Source of the DNA: Bacteroidales bacterium | GTDB lineage: Bacteria; Bacteroidota; Bacteroidia; Bacteroidales; JAADJA01 | NCBI GenBank assembly: GCA_020438135.1 | Contig: JAGQVF010000047.1 | Location: 1-54,957 of the forward strand | Reading direction: 5' to 3' | DNA length: 54,957 bases | In this document: positions 17,139-27,434 of the stretch, in pieces | Layout: each line of letters starts with the position of its first letter | Numbering within the stretch: position 1 is the first letter of the stretch | Program-made: the position numbers and the translations under genes | The notes under the pieces: model-generated | Databases searched by the model: none | Told to the model about the DNA's origin: nothing | What the model saw: the letters and a program-made list of their open reading frames with translations, nothing else

Positions 17139-20100
17139 TTATTTTCCCCTTTTCTTAGTTGGCACAGCTACTTCAACTGCAGCGGACTTTGATTTTACAA
17201 GGTCGTAAACAATCGGACTGGCATTAAAGAGCGAAGAGTAGGTTCCCACAACGACACCCATGAGCAATGCAAAGGTAAATCCGCGGATCACCTCCCCACC
17301 AAATAAAAAGATGGTGAGCAATACAAGGATTGTCGTACCGGATGTGTTGATGGTTCTTGCCAATGTACTGTTCAAGGCAGCATTGATGTTCGTTTTCATA
17401 TCGCGTTTATGATACAACACATTGTATTCCCTTATCCTGTCGAAGATGATTACCGTATCATTGATCGAATAACCGATAATGGTCAGGATGGCAGCAATAA
17501 ATGCCTGATCAATCTCCATATTAAACGGCAACAGGTTGTAGAACAATGAGAATAAACCAATGGTTATGATGGTATCATGAAACAAAGCAACAACCCCCGC
17601 AAGGCCAAACTGCCAGCGACGGAAACGAATTGCGATGTAAATAAATATAATAATCAGCGCAAATAGTACTGCCATAACCGCACGGTTACGGATATCATCA
17701 GCAATGGTAGGTCCAACCTTTTGAGAGCTCAAAATACCAAGCAATTTATCCTCCGTTTCAGTATCTGTACTGAACTGTTTATAAGCAATTTCCTGATCTT
17801 TATAAAAGGGTTTTAAACCCTGGAATATTCTACTTTGAATAATGGAATCAACATCAGTGTCGGTATCATCAATCTTAAATTTCGTGGTGATCTTCACCTG
17901 TTTGGCAGGACCAAACGTCTTCACCTCAGGTATGTCTTTCTCACCATCTTCGTAAACAAAAACATCCGAGAGGGCATTCCTGATGTCAGAAGTATTAACA
18001 TCCTGATCGAAGCGAACCACATAGGTTCTTCCACCTGAAAAATCAACACCATAATTCAATCCTCTTACAGCCAGTGAAGCAACACTAATAATAATAATAG
18101 CCGAAGAAATGATATAGCCGTATTTCCTGATGTTCAGAAAATCAAATTTGGCATTGGCAAGGGTGTTGAGGGTTAGCTTGTTGGCAAAATTAATATCCCT
18201 GTTTTTGTTAAGTGCCCAGTTGAATATCAATCTGGAAATGAAAATTGCAGAGAAAAGTGATGACAGAATACCAATGATAAGCGTGGTAGCAAAACCCTGA
18301 ACCGGTCCTGAACCAAATACATAAAGCACAATACCGGTCAAAAGGGTTGTTACGTTACCATCGATGATCGCAGAATACGCATTTTTATAACCGTCATCAA
18401 TGGCAAGTCTGAGACCTTTACCTGCTCTGACCTCCTCTTTGATACGTTCGTAGATGATCACATTGGCATCTACAGCCATACCCAGCGTTAATACAATACC
18501 GGCAATACCAGGCAGTGTTAATACTGCTCCGAAAGAGGCCAGTACACCAAACAGGAAAAAGATATTTGTAATTAGTGCAAGGTCGGCTATGAAACCGGCG
18601 CGATTGTAATAGAATATCATATAGACCAGCACCAGGATAAATGCAATTACAAAAGACCAGAGACCAGCGTTAACAGCTTCATGTCCGAGTGAGGGTCCAA
18701 CAACTGCTTCTTCAACAATTCTTGCAGGTGCGGGCAATTTACCTGCTTTCAGAATATTTGCCAGGTCCTGAGCTTCCTCAACGGAGAAGTTTCCGCTGAT
18801 TGACGATTGTCCGTTCGGGATCTCCTGGTTCACGTTGGGTGCAGAATAAACATAATCATCGAGAACAATAGCGATTTGACGACCCACATTGTCGCCGGTA
18901 AGTCGCTTCCAGGTTTTCGCACCTTCAGCATTCATCGACATGCTAACATCCACTTTACCATTCTGATCGTAATCCTGACGGGCATTGGTAATTACATCAC
19001 CACCCAGTGCAGGCTTCATCTCCCGTGGGTTGGATATCTTAAGTGCAACAAGTTCCAGTACATCGCTGCCTTTAGCTCGTGGTTTGTTCATCCAGGCGAG
19101 CTTCAGATCACGTGGTTTCAGGTTTTTAGTTTCACGTAAAAGTTTATTAACCTTGGCCGTATCTTTTATTGCTGCATACCCTACAGTTGCTGATTGCCCG
19201 GGGTAATATTGTCCGTTTCTTTGCTCGTAAGCCGGATTTAATACGGCATACAGGGGATTGTTTTTCTTATATTGCTCGAATTGCTGATCTTCACCAGTAA
19301 TATCGGTCGTATCACTTTCAAGCTGCTCAAGCAGTGAAACTTCAGAAGTGTCACCTTTTTCTGTTAAATCGGTGCCTTCATCTGCGGAGGCTGATTCCTG
19401 CTTCTGAGCTTCATCTGAAGAGGAATTATTTTCAGCCAGGGTTTCTTCATCCCCTCCTGCTGCATAAATTTCTGCCAGTTTTTTATTGGCTTCACCGAAA
19501 TATTCATATACTTCGTTAAAACGATAGGTTTCCCAGAATTCAAGTTTTGCAGTTCCCTGCAAAAGTTTTCTAACCCTCTCAGGATCTTTAATACCCGGAA
19601 GTTCAACCAAAACCCTGTTAGAAGAAGCAATCTTCTGAACATTGGGCTGAGTTACACCAAAACGGTCGATACGTGTGCGAAGGATATTAAAGGTACGATC
19701 AAAAGCTCCACTTGTCTCACGACGGATCATCTTTATTACTTCATCGTTAGTTGAGTTGGCTGTAATTCCTTTATCTCTGAATTCGTACAAGAAGATGGAA
19801 GCAAGGCTGAAATTGGGATCAATCTCATTGATCGATTCACCGAATAGCGTTACAAAATCTTCCTGAGAGTCTTTTTGTTTTTCATAAGCCAGTTCCATGG
19901 CTTTTAAAAACGTGGGATTCTGGCTGTTGCCTGACAATCCCCTGACGATGCTTCCGATTGAAACTTCAAGGGTAACGTTCATACCACCTTTCAGATCAAG
20001 TCCGAGGTTGATCTCACGTTCCTTACATTCTTTATAAGTATATTTTTTCAGAAGGATATTGTACACCTCCTGGTTAGCCATCGAATCGAGGTAATAATTC

Positions 20101-20312
20101 TCACGGGCCCTCATGATTGAATCAACATAATAGCCTTTCAAAACTTCGTGCCCTTTGGCCAATTCTTCCGCCATGCGGTAGGTGGCTTCACTTTCGGCAT
20201 AGTCCTGGGCTTTAGACTCAACACGTGAGGTTACAAAAGTGAAGGAAAGCTGAAACAAACATACCAATGCAAATAAAATTGCGAAAAATTTAATAGCTCC
20301 TCTGCTTTGCAT
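17139..20312 (-). CDS. secDF: Fused protein translocase subunit SecDF
   Basis: A 1057-residue inner membrane protein that uses the proton-motive force to pull proteins through SecYEG. The SecD half (about 1-720) has a first membrane helix, a large periplasmic P1 domain beginning with the LGLDLKGGMNVTLEV signature near 103, and five membrane helices with the D4 motif GMAVDANVIIYERI near 605-620. The SecF half (about 735-1057) has YGVDFSGGRTYVVRF and a matching IGYSINDTVIIFDRI motif near 945-960. The key Asp residues of both halves are present. P1 carries an acidic, Ser/Glu-rich low-complexity insert (about 285-345). A promoter with the 13-base core shared by rplS and the glycogen gene lies upstream. 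Confidence 0.96.
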   Translation of the reverse strand: MQSRGAIKFFAILFALVCLFQLSFTFVTSRVESKAQDYAESEATYRMAEELAKGHEVLKGYYVDSIMRARENYYLDSMANQEVYNILLKKYTYKECKEREINLGLDLKGGMNVTLEVSIGSIVRGLSGNSQNPTFLKAMELAYEKQKDSQEDFVTLFGESINEIDPNFSLASIFLYEFRDKGITANSTNDEVIKMIRRETSGAFDRTFNILRTRIDRFGVTQPNVQKIASSNRVLVELPGIKDPERVRKLLQGTAKLEFWETYRFNEVYEYFGEANKKLAEIYAAGGDEETLAENNSSSDEAQKQESASADEGTDLTEKGDTSEVSLLEQLESDTTDITGEDQQFEQYKKNNPLYAVLNPAYEQRNGQYYPGQSATVGYAAIKDTAKVNKLLRETKNLKPRDLKLAWMNKPRAKGSDVLELVALKISNPREMKPALGGDVITNARQDYDQNGKVDVSMSMNAEGAKTWKRLTGDNVGRQIAIVLDDYVYSAPNVNQEIPNGQSSISGNFSVEEAQDLANILKAGKLPAPARIVEEAVVGPSLGHEAVNAGLWSFVIAFILVLVYMIFYYNRAGFIADLALITNIFFLFGVLASFGAVLTLPGIAGIVLTLGMAVDANVIIYERIKEEVRAGKGLRLAIDDGYKNAYSAIIDGNVTTLLTGIVLYVFGSGPVQGFATTLIIGILSSLFSAIFISRLIFNWALNKNRDINFANKLTLNTLANAKFDFLNIRKYGYIISSAIIIISVASLAVRGLNYGVDFSGGRTYVVRFDQDVNTSDIRNALSDVFVYEDGEKDIPEVKTFGPAKQVKITTKFKIDDTDTDVDSIIQSRIFQGLKPFYKDQEIAYKQFSTDTETEDKLLGILSSQKVGPTIADDIRNRAVMAVLFALIIIFIYIAIRFRRWQFGLAGVVALFHDTIITIGLFSLFYNLLPFNMEIDQAFIAAILTIIGYSINDTVIIFDRIREYNVLYHKRDMKTNINAALNSTLARTINTSGTTILVLLTIFLFGGEVIRGFTFALLMGVVVGTYSSLFNASPIVYDLVKSKSAAVEVAVPTKKRGK

Positions 20313-20355
20313 TTCTTTCTGATTTAGTTATATCTACCTTAAATTTTTGAGGGTG

Positions 20356-20386
20356 CAAATATAGAACAACATTATTAAATAACCAA
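20356..20386 (-). promoter_or_regulatory. Promoter of secDF with shared 13-base core
   Basis: On the minus strand, TTG (plus 20384-20386) is followed after 20 bases by TATATTTG (plus 20356-20363) and then CACCC. The full core TATATTTGCACCC is identical upstream of rplS and of the glycogen fusion gene. The expected start near 20349 gives a leader of about 37 bases. Confidence 0.65.
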
Positions 20387-20465
20387 TTATCTGAAATTTA
20401 ATATTCAGGAATTTTTCAGGGGATAAAAAACCAGCATTTATAATTGATTTACAGGTATTTGTATA

Positions 20466-21818
20466 TCAATTTTTATATTTTATCCACTTCCACAATTCCT
20501 TGTAGCTGGTCTTTTTGCCATACATTAATATTCCGGTGCGGTAAATTTTACCAGCCAGCCAGGTTGTTCCAAGAAAACCAAGCACCAATAATGCCATCGA
20601 AAGGTATAGGTCGAACCAGGGTACTCCAAATGGAATTCTGATCATCATTACCACCGGTGAGGTGAGCGGAATAATGGATAACCAAAACGCTGCCGGTCCG
20701 TCGGGATTATACAGAATAAACTGCGATACCACGATCGACAGGATCAGTGGTATTGTCACAGGCATCATAAATTGCTGGGTATCTGTTTCGGCATCCACCG
20801 CAGAACCTATGGCTGCAAAAAGTGCTGCATATAAAAGATACCCACCAACAAAATAAAAAAGGAACATAAGGATCACAACACCAAAATTGATAGACCGGAT
20901 CGACTCAAAAATAGCAATGGCCGATTCATTCACCTGTGATCCATCCGATTCGGGCGCCAATGCTTCAGTCGCAGGCGCAGTCGTTTCAGTAGTGAATTCT
21001 TCAGTCATTTTCATCTGCGACTGTTGGTACGACTGTAAATCTCCCGAAAATACCGACAAAAAGGTGGTTACAATTAGTAAAGTGAGAACCACCCATAGCA
21101 CAAATTGTGTGAGCCCTACCAATGCCACACCTGTAATTTTACCCATCATTAGTTGAAAAGGTCTGACGGACGAAACAATAACCTCAACAATTCGGCTGGT
21201 TTTTTCTTCAATAACCCCACGCATCACCATGGCCCCATACATAAAAATAAATATGTAAATGATCAAACCTGAAATAAAACCGACTCCCATGCTCAGTTCA
21301 GTGGAACTGGCTTCTGCTTCGCCACCCTCGTCGAGTTTTACTGTCAACAGATTAATACTGGATTTAATGGACCGCAGAATATCGGGATCAACCCCGGATG
21401 CCTGCAATTTCATCGATTCGATCTCTTTGCGGTAACTATCCTTTATATATCCTTTCACCACAATGTTTGGTTGCCCGGTTGAGTATAGTTTTATAGTCTC
21501 CGGAACACTGAGTTCCGTTTTGGGAATATGTAAAATGGCATACAGATTCTTTTTGAGCATAACCTGTCGGGCGGAATCAAGATCGTCCTTCAGGGGAATA
21601 AAATGAATGTTTTCAGAATCATTGAATGTGTTGCCAAACATGCCGGTTTCGTCTATTACCCCGATGGTTTTAACATCTCCCTCTATTTGGGCAATATAAA
21701 CAGGTACAATAAACATGGCTGCCATCAGCACAGGACCAAGAATGGTCATGATAATAAAAGATCGCTTTTTGACACGTGTGAGATATTCACGCTTAATGAT
21801 CAACAGTATCTTGTTCAT
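20466..21818 (-). CDS. ABC-2 type exporter permease (NatB-like)
   Basis: A 450-residue permease with one membrane helix near the N terminus (about 20-42), a large extracytoplasmic domain (about 45-175), then about five helices (180-430), which is the NatB/ABC-2 layout. An acidic, Thr/Glu/Ala-rich insert (about 255-300) lies between helices. Its ATG overlaps the stop of the ATPase gene by four bases (ATGA type), so the two subunits are translationally coupled and form one transporter. The NatAB name refers to sodium export in Bacillus, and the true substrate here is unknown. It is the last gene of the grpE-dnaJ-ABC cluster. Confidence 0.85.
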   Translation of the reverse strand: MNKILLIIKREYLTRVKKRSFIIMTILGPVLMAAMFIVPVYIAQIEGDVKTIGVIDETGMFGNTFNDSENIHFIPLKDDLDSARQVMLKKNLYAILHIPKTELSVPETIKLYSTGQPNIVVKGYIKDSYRKEIESMKLQASGVDPDILRSIKSSINLLTVKLDEGGEAEASSTELSMGVGFISGLIIYIFIFMYGAMVMRGVIEEKTSRIVEVIVSSVRPFQLMMGKITGVALVGLTQFVLWVVLTLLIVTTFLSVFSGDLQSYQQSQMKMTEEFTTETTAPATEALAPESDGSQVNESAIAIFESIRSINFGVVILMFLFYFVGGYLLYAALFAAIGSAVDAETDTQQFMMPVTIPLILSIVVSQFILYNPDGPAAFWLSIIPLTSPVVMMIRIPFGVPWFDLYLSMALLVLGFLGTTWLAGKIYRTGILMYGKKTSYKELWKWIKYKN

Positions 21819-22759
21819 GGTTTTCGGTTGGTTTGGTTTTTTTTGTTTTCGTTAACTTTCCTGATGAAAATATCATTCATTGAAGGAAGTATTTCATTAA
21901 AGGATTGCAAATGCAGCCCGGGTAATATGGACTCAACCAGTTGATTTTGCGTGGTACCTTCCGACAACCTGATGGTATCAGTAAACAACCCGTCTTCTTC
22001 CAAACTGTCGAGAATGGTATAACCATTCGTTAAAACTTCATCAACAGGTACGGTGGGATTGGTATAACTAATACGGTAGGTATTCGATCGATACTGTTCT
22101 CGGATATCCTTCATTCTTCCCTCAAGAATTTTATGACTGTTATCTATCAGGGCTATATGATCACAAAGCTCTTCAACGCTCGACATATTGTGGGTACTGA
22201 AAATAACCGTAGAACCATTTTTTTTAAGTTCCAGGATCTCATCCTTCAGCAGGTTGGCATTGATCGGATCAAATCCACTGAACGGTTCATCAAATATCAG
22301 TAGTTCCGGCTCATGAACAATGGTTACAATAAATTGTACTTTTTGCTGCATGCCCTTCGAAAGTTCTTCAACTTTTCTGCTCCACCAGTTCAGAATGTCA
22401 AATTTATCAAACCATTTTTTAAGTTTAGTTGTGGCATCCTGCTTACTCATTCCTTTCAACTGAGCCAGATAAAGGGCCTGCTCACCAACCTTCATTTTTT
22501 TGTATAAGCCACGTTCTTCAGGCAGATAGCCGATCCGTGAAATATGTTGCTGAGAAAGCGGAACACCCTTGAACAAAACCTGTCCACTATCAGGTGCCGT
22601 AATTTGATTAATAATTCGTATAAAGGTTGTTTTTCCGGCACCATTTGGTCCCAATAAGCCATAAATAGAACCTTCGGGGACAGCAAGGTTCACATCCGAA
22701 AGTGCTTTATGATTTGTAAACTCCTTGTTGACCCCATGGGCTTCTAAAATGGTGCTCAT
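21815..22759 (-). CDS. ABC transporter ATP-binding protein (NatA-like)
   Basis: A 314-residue ATPase. Walker A is GPNGAGKT (37-44), the signature is LSKGMQ (133-138), Walker B is LLIFDEPFSG near 151-160, and the switch His is in STHNM near 190. A C-terminal extension of about 90 residues is typical of the DrrA/NatA group. It powers the permease encoded by the next gene (4-base overlap). It begins 16 bases after the dnaJ stop, so it is probably co-transcribed with grpE and dnaJ, a linkage that suggests a link with envelope or protein stress (inference). Confidence 0.92.
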   Translation of the reverse strand: MSTILEAHGVNKEFTNHKALSDVNLAVPEGSIYGLLGPNGAGKTTFIRIINQITAPDSGQVLFKGVPLSQQHISRIGYLPEERGLYKKMKVGEQALYLAQLKGMSKQDATTKLKKWFDKFDILNWWSRKVEELSKGMQQKVQFIVTIVHEPELLIFDEPFSGFDPINANLLKDEILELKKNGSTVIFSTHNMSSVEELCDHIALIDNSHKILEGRMKDIREQYRSNTYRISYTNPTVPVDEVLTNGYTILDSLEEDGLFTDTIRLSEGTTQNQLVESILPGLHLQSFNEILPSMNDIFIRKVNENKKNQTNRKP

Positions 22760-22775
22760 AACAGGATTGGTATAG

Positions 22776-23936
22776 TTACTGTGTGAAATATTCTTTCATT
22801 TTCGAGAAGAAGTTTTTTTCTCTTCCGGCAGGGTTTGGTTTAAAGTTTTCTGAATCTCTCAGTTTTTCGAGAATTTCACGCTCCTCCCTGCTAAGATTTT
22901 TAGGAGTCCAAACATTTATATTGATCAACAGATCTCCTCTTCCATAAGAATTTACGGATGGAAGACCCTTACCCTTTAAACGAAGGATTTTACCAGCCTG
23001 CGTTCCCGGTGTCACCTTGATTCTTGCCTTTCCTTCAAGTGTGGGTATGTCGAGTGATGATCCAAGTGCTGCATCGGCAAAGTTCACATAGGCATTAAGC
23101 AACAGGTTCATCCCCTGTCTTTCGAAATGTTCATGTTCAATCTCTTCAACCAAAATAATCAAATCGCCTGGCACACCACCTCGTGCTCCGGCATTTCCTT
23201 TTCCACTCATCGAAAGCTGCATACCTTCTTCAACACCGGCCGGTATTTTAATACTGATTACCTCTTCACCCCTGACAACGCCATCTCCGGTACAAGCCGG
23301 ACACTTATTTACAATTGTTTGTCCCTCACCGCCACAGGTAGGGCAAGTTGAGGAAGTTTGCATTTGTCCGAGAAAAGTGTTCGTAACCCGTGTGACCTGT
23401 CCTGTCCCATGACAGGTAGAACAGGTATGGTAAGAACTGCCCCCTTTTGCTCCACTGCCACTACATTCGGAACAGGTGATATATTTATTGACTTTAATCT
23501 TTTTTTCAACCCCGTTGGCGATTTCCTCGTAGGTAAGCTTAACCTTCACCCGGAGGTTCGATCCGCGGTTAACCCGCCTTCTCCCCTGCCTTCTGCCACC
23601 GCTGAAACCGCCAAACCCACCAAAACCACCGAAAGCATCGCCAAAGATATCACCAAACTGGCTGAAAATATCATCCATCGACATGCTATAACCACCGGTT
23701 CCGGCTGCACCACCAACTCCGGCATGACCATAGCGATCGTAGCGGGCCCGTTTATCGCCGTCGCGAAGAACCTCATAAGCTTCGGCTGCTTCCTTGAATT
23801 TTTCCTCTGCTTCCTTATCTCCTGGATTTTTATCCGGGTGATATTTTAAAGCCATTTGCCGGTAAGCTTTTTTGATCTCGCTTTCATTTGCGTCTTTTGA
23901 AACGCCTAATATTTCATAGTAATCTCTTTTCGACAT
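22776..23936 (-). CDS. dnaJ: Chaperone protein DnaJ
   Basis: A 386-residue full-length type A J-protein that delivers unfolded clients to DnaK and stimulates its ATPase. The J domain (about 4-70) has HPD at 33-35. A Gly/Phe-rich region (about 72-125, repeated GGFGG) is followed by the zinc domain with four CxxCxGxG repeats ([32 protein letters not shown]) and the two C-terminal client-binding sandwiches. All elements are intact. grpE is 43 bases upstream and dnaK is not in the window. No HrcA-type CIRCE inverted repeat was found upstream. Confidence 0.97.
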   Translation of the reverse strand: MSKRDYYEILGVSKDANESEIKKAYRQMALKYHPDKNPGDKEAEEKFKEAAEAYEVLRDGDKRARYDRYGHAGVGGAAGTGGYSMSMDDIFSQFGDIFGDAFGGFGGFGGFSGGRRQGRRRVNRGSNLRVKVKLTYEEIANGVEKKIKVNKYITCSECSGSGAKGGSSYHTCSTCHGTGQVTRVTNTFLGQMQTSSTCPTCGGEGQTIVNKCPACTGDGVVRGEEVISIKIPAGVEEGMQLSMSGKGNAGARGGVPGDLIILVEEIEHEHFERQGMNLLLNAYVNFADAALGSSLDIPTLEGKARIKVTPGTQAGKILRLKGKGLPSVNSYGRGDLLININVWTPKNLSREEREILEKLRDSENFKPNPAGREKNFFSKMKEYFTQ

Positions 23937-23979
23937 GCTAAGATTTTACTGTTATTAAAATTTTTTCAGTGTTGAACCA

Positions 23980-24576
23980 TTATTGGCCAATAACCGCTTT
24001 GGTATAGCGTATCACCTTTTCGTTAAGGAGATAACCCTTTTCAACTTCTTCAACTACCTTGCCCTTCAAGTCCTCTGAGGGTGCCGGGATGAAGGTAATG
24101 GCTTCATGAAAATCAGTATCGAAGGTCTCGCCTACTGATTCAATCACTTTCAGGCCCTTTTTTTCGAGTGTCGATCTAAGTTTATTATGGATCAGGATGA
24201 AACCCTCTTTCAGTGACTGACATTCAGTTGCTTCTTCAGAGCTTTTAATAGCACGTTCCATATCGTCCAAAACAGGTAGCAACTCTTTGATCACTTCTGA
24301 TGAAGCAGTTTTAACGAGATCAAGCTTTTCTTTGCTGGTGCGTTTTCGGTAATTGTCATATTCCGAATAAAGCCGGAGATATTTATCGTTGATCTCATCC
24401 AGCTTTTGCTGCAGATCCGATTCCTTCGAAGTGGTAGTTTCGGTTGAAGATTCGATGTGTTGTTCCGGATTGGCTTCATCAGTTCTCATATCCGTATCTA
24501 CAGCCGTTTGCTTTTTATTGTTAACTTCCGTATTTGTATGCTTTTCCGTTGTTTTTTTATGCTTCTTTTTTGCCAT
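23980..24576 (-). CDS. grpE: Nucleotide exchange factor GrpE
   Basis: A 198-residue protein that releases ADP from DnaK. The N-terminal 55 residues are polar and low-complexity (Lys, Thr, Glu). A long coiled-coil (about 55-130, with the typical LRLYSEYDNYRKRT segment) and the C-terminal beta domain (about 140-198, with the GETFDTDFHEAI motif and final strand) follow. Size and motifs fit the family. It is the first gene of a run grpE-dnaJ-ATPase-permease on the minus strand, and the promoter should lie in 24577-24715. Confidence 0.96.
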   Translation of the reverse strand: MAKKKHKKTTEKHTNTEVNNKKQTAVDTDMRTDEANPEQHIESSTETTTSKESDLQQKLDEINDKYLRLYSEYDNYRKRTSKEKLDLVKTASSEVIKELLPVLDDMERAIKSSEEATECQSLKEGFILIHNKLRSTLEKKGLKVIESVGETFDTDFHEAITFIPAPSEDLKGKVVEEVEKGYLLNEKVIRYTKAVIGQ

Positions 24577-24711
24577 ATATCACTTACACTTTTAAGTTTT
24601 TACCAACCGTGACCGGATAACAAATAATTTGCCATTAAAGGTATCAGGACAATGTGACAGGAATTTTAAAAATACATTGCCGTAAATTGACAGATGCTCT
24701 GTTATAAGCAT

Positions 24712-24743
24712 AAAAAAACTCCGTGTTCTCACGGAGTTCTTTT
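24712..24743. terminator. Bidirectional intrinsic terminator downstream of hppA
   Basis: A perfect 8-bp stem, ACTCCGTG (24718-24725) with CACGGAGT (24730-24737), has a TTCT loop, an A run on the left and TTCTTTTT on the right, so it can work in both directions. It lies 22 bases after the pyrophosphatase stop. Confidence 0.85.
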
Positions 24744-24759
24744 TCATTATGTCGTTTTA

Positions 24760-27180
24760 TCAGCTGCTTATTCTCATATTGAAAAATGAGCGGTATACAA
24801 AATACAGAGCGACCAAAAGGAATATAACACCAATGTAGTGTGCTACTCCACGGAAACCCGGAGCCAGAGCAATTTCCATTGCAAGCAAACCAAATAATGT
24901 TGTAAACTTAATGATCGGATTTAAAGCCACTGATGAGGTATCCTTGAACGGGTCGCCAACAGTATCACCAACCACCGAAGCAGCATGCAGTTCGGTTCCT
25001 TTCTCCTGCATATCCACTTCAACTACTTTTTTGGCATTATCCCATGCCCCACCGGCATTTGCCATAAAAATGGCCTGGAAAAGTCCAAAAAATGCGATCG
25101 AAAGCAGGTAGCTGACAAATAAGGAAACCGGCAAAGAATACTTTAATAATTCATCACCTGTCATTCCTTCTGTAAGTCCAACCGGTGAGGCCAGAAATGC
25201 GAAAGCAAGTGCAAAAGAAAATATGGCAATAAATATGTTCCACATCCCTTTCTGTGCATACACAGTACAGATCTGAACAACTTTTCTTGACATTCCAACA
25301 TCAGCTTTTTTGGGAGCATTCGGATCGAGGTTAATATTCTTTTTAATAAATTCAACTGCACGTCCGGCACCTGTGGTAACAGCTTGCGTTGAAGCTCCGG
25401 TAAACCAATAAATTACAGCGCCTCCGGCAATAAATCCAAGGATGCTATATGGATTAAGCAAATTGAGGATCAACTCCGGTTCAACACCAAGCATCTTATT
25501 GATAACAAGAATAAGAGAAAAGATCATGGTGGTGGCACCCACTACTGCCGTTCCGATCAGTACCGGTTTAGCTGTGGCTTTAAATGTATTTCCGGCACCA
25601 TCGTTTGCTTCGAGATAATATTTTGATTTTTCGAAATCAGGTTTGAAACCGAAATCTCTTTCAATTTCTTCAGAAATGCCTTCAGTTTCTTCAATCAATG
25701 ACAATTCATAGATCGATTGTGCGTTGTCGGTTACAGGTCCATAACTGTCGACTGCAATGGTAACGGGCCCCATGCCAAGCATACCAAAAGCAACAAGACC
25801 AAAGGCAAAAATGGAAGGATAGATCATAAATTCATTCAGTCCGAAAGTACTTGCATAATAGGCAATAAACATCAGGGCAATAAATACCAAACCCTTCCAA
25901 AAGGCACTGAAATTACCGGCAACCAAACCCGAAAGAATATTAAGTGAAGGACCTCCCTTTTTCGAGGACTCAACTACTTCGTTCACGTGGGTCGATTTAG
26001 GACTGGTAAATATTTTTGTAAATTCTGGAATCAAAGCTGCTCCGAGAGTACCGGCACTGATGATTACCGACATTGTAATCCATAGGTCGTGCGGAAGGTC
26101 GCCTATGATCAGGTAACTAACCACAAACGTAACAATTATAGATAAAATAGATGTGATCCAAACCAGGGATGTGAGTGGTTTTTCGAAATCAAGCTCATCG
26201 GTATTTCCATACCTTGATTGGCTTATTGCCCCATTAATCCAGTAAGAAACAACGGATGTTACGATCATCAGAATACGCATCAGGAAAATCCATGCAAGCA
26301 TCTGTACCTGGAAATCAACTTCAGTAACCGCCAAGAGGATGAAAGAAATTAGTGCCACTCCGGTTACGCCATAAGTTTCAAAACCGTCAGCAGTTGGTCC
26401 AACACTGTCGCCGGCATTATCTCCAACACAATCGGCAATGGTACCCGGGTTACGCGGATCATCTTCTCCAATCTTGAAGATCACCTTCATAAGGTCTGAG
26501 CCAATATCAGCAATCTTGGTAAAAATACCACCTGCTATCCTCAGCGCCGAAGCACCCAATGATTCACCAATGGCGAAGCCAATAAAACTGGCTCCTGCAT
26601 ATTCACCGGGAACAAACAGCAGGATGATCAACATCATGATCAATTCAAGTGAGATCAGCACAACTCCGATACTCATACCTGCACTTAACGGAATATTCAA
26701 CAGACGGATCGGTTTGCGTTCAAGTGATGCAAAAGCCATCCTCGAATTGGCCAGTGTGTTCATTCGGATACCAAACCAGGCAACACTATATGAGCCCAGA
26801 ATACCGATAATGGTCCAACCAAGGATCATCAGAACACCACCAAATCCGAAGTGTGCATCGCTGAGCCAGCCAAAATAAAAGGCCACCGCAGCACCGATAA
26901 AAAGGAACAGGATGGCCAGAAATTTTCCCTGTTGGATCAGGTACGTCTTCCCGGTTTCATAAATCACATTGGCAACATCAAGCATTGATTTATGTGCCCT
27001 GTTTTTTTTCACTTTCATAAATTGCATCAATCCGAATAAAAATCCGGCGAGTGTGATCAGAAATCCCCAATATAACATCGTTTCGCCTTTTATGGCTTCG
27101 GGAATTACCAGATCAGCCTCACTGGCAAAGGATAATACAGGTAAAGAAAGAATGGAAAAAAATGATAGTAACTTTTTCAT
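24760..27180 (-). CDS. hppA: Membrane-bound ion-pumping pyrophosphatase, divergent subgroup
   Basis: An 806-residue pump of about 16 helices with an N-terminal signal-like segment (1-20). It splits PPi and moves H+ or Na+ across the inner membrane. The substrate motif is DDPRNPGTIADCVGDNAGDSVG (about 240-261), where classical enzymes read roughly [23 protein letters not shown]. A second set lies near 475-485 (AVDSYGPVTDNAQ) and a third near 710-725 (NAGGAWDNAKK). Lys534 in GNTFKATAK occupies the position that makes classical enzymes K+-independent. These changes match what I recall of the distant Na+-regulated H+-pump group described from Chlorobium limicola, so proton pumping is the better guess. 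No partner genes are adjacent. Confidence 0.9.
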   Translation of the reverse strand: MKKLLSFFSILSLPVLSFASEADLVIPEAIKGETMLYWGFLITLAGFLFGLMQFMKVKKNRAHKSMLDVANVIYETGKTYLIQQGKFLAILFLFIGAAVAFYFGWLSDAHFGFGGVLMILGWTIIGILGSYSVAWFGIRMNTLANSRMAFASLERKPIRLLNIPLSAGMSIGVVLISLELIMMLIILLFVPGEYAGASFIGFAIGESLGASALRIAGGIFTKIADIGSDLMKVIFKIGEDDPRNPGTIADCVGDNAGDSVGPTADGFETYGVTGVALISFILLAVTEVDFQVQMLAWIFLMRILMIVTSVVSYWINGAISQSRYGNTDELDFEKPLTSLVWITSILSIIVTFVVSYLIIGDLPHDLWITMSVIISAGTLGAALIPEFTKIFTSPKSTHVNEVVESSKKGGPSLNILSGLVAGNFSAFWKGLVFIALMFIAYYASTFGLNEFMIYPSIFAFGLVAFGMLGMGPVTIAVDSYGPVTDNAQSIYELSLIEETEGISEEIERDFGFKPDFEKSKYYLEANDGAGNTFKATAKPVLIGTAVVGATTMIFSLILVINKMLGVEPELILNLLNPYSILGFIAGGAVIYWFTGASTQAVTTGAGRAVEFIKKNINLDPNAPKKADVGMSRKVVQICTVYAQKGMWNIFIAIFSFALAFAFLASPVGLTEGMTGDELLKYSLPVSLFVSYLLSIAFFGLFQAIFMANAGGAWDNAKKVVEVDMQEKGTELHAASVVGDTVGDPFKDTSSVALNPIIKFTTLFGLLAMEIALAPGFRGVAHYIGVIFLLVALYFVYRSFFNMRISS

Positions 27181-27434
27181 ATTTACAGTGTTTGATTTTT
27201 AATCGGGCGCTAAAATATAAAGTATTTTTTTACCATCGAACTATTTTATTTCAAATAGTTCATACTTTGACGCATGAGTTTTTATGCAATCAACCCACGG
27301 GTTCAAAAGAATCATTGTAATACATCCGGTTTAAAATCATCCTATAATAATGCTTCGTTGTTTGTAGTAAGGAAAGGGCTTTATTTAAGTGATTCATTCC
27401 CCGAATGATATATCCAGGGCAATCGATCTACAGC

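Noticed and set aside
23358-23849. 163-residue ORF antisense to dnaJ
   Set aside because: It mirrors the Gly/Phe-rich and zinc-repeat region, whose biased composition keeps the opposite frame open.
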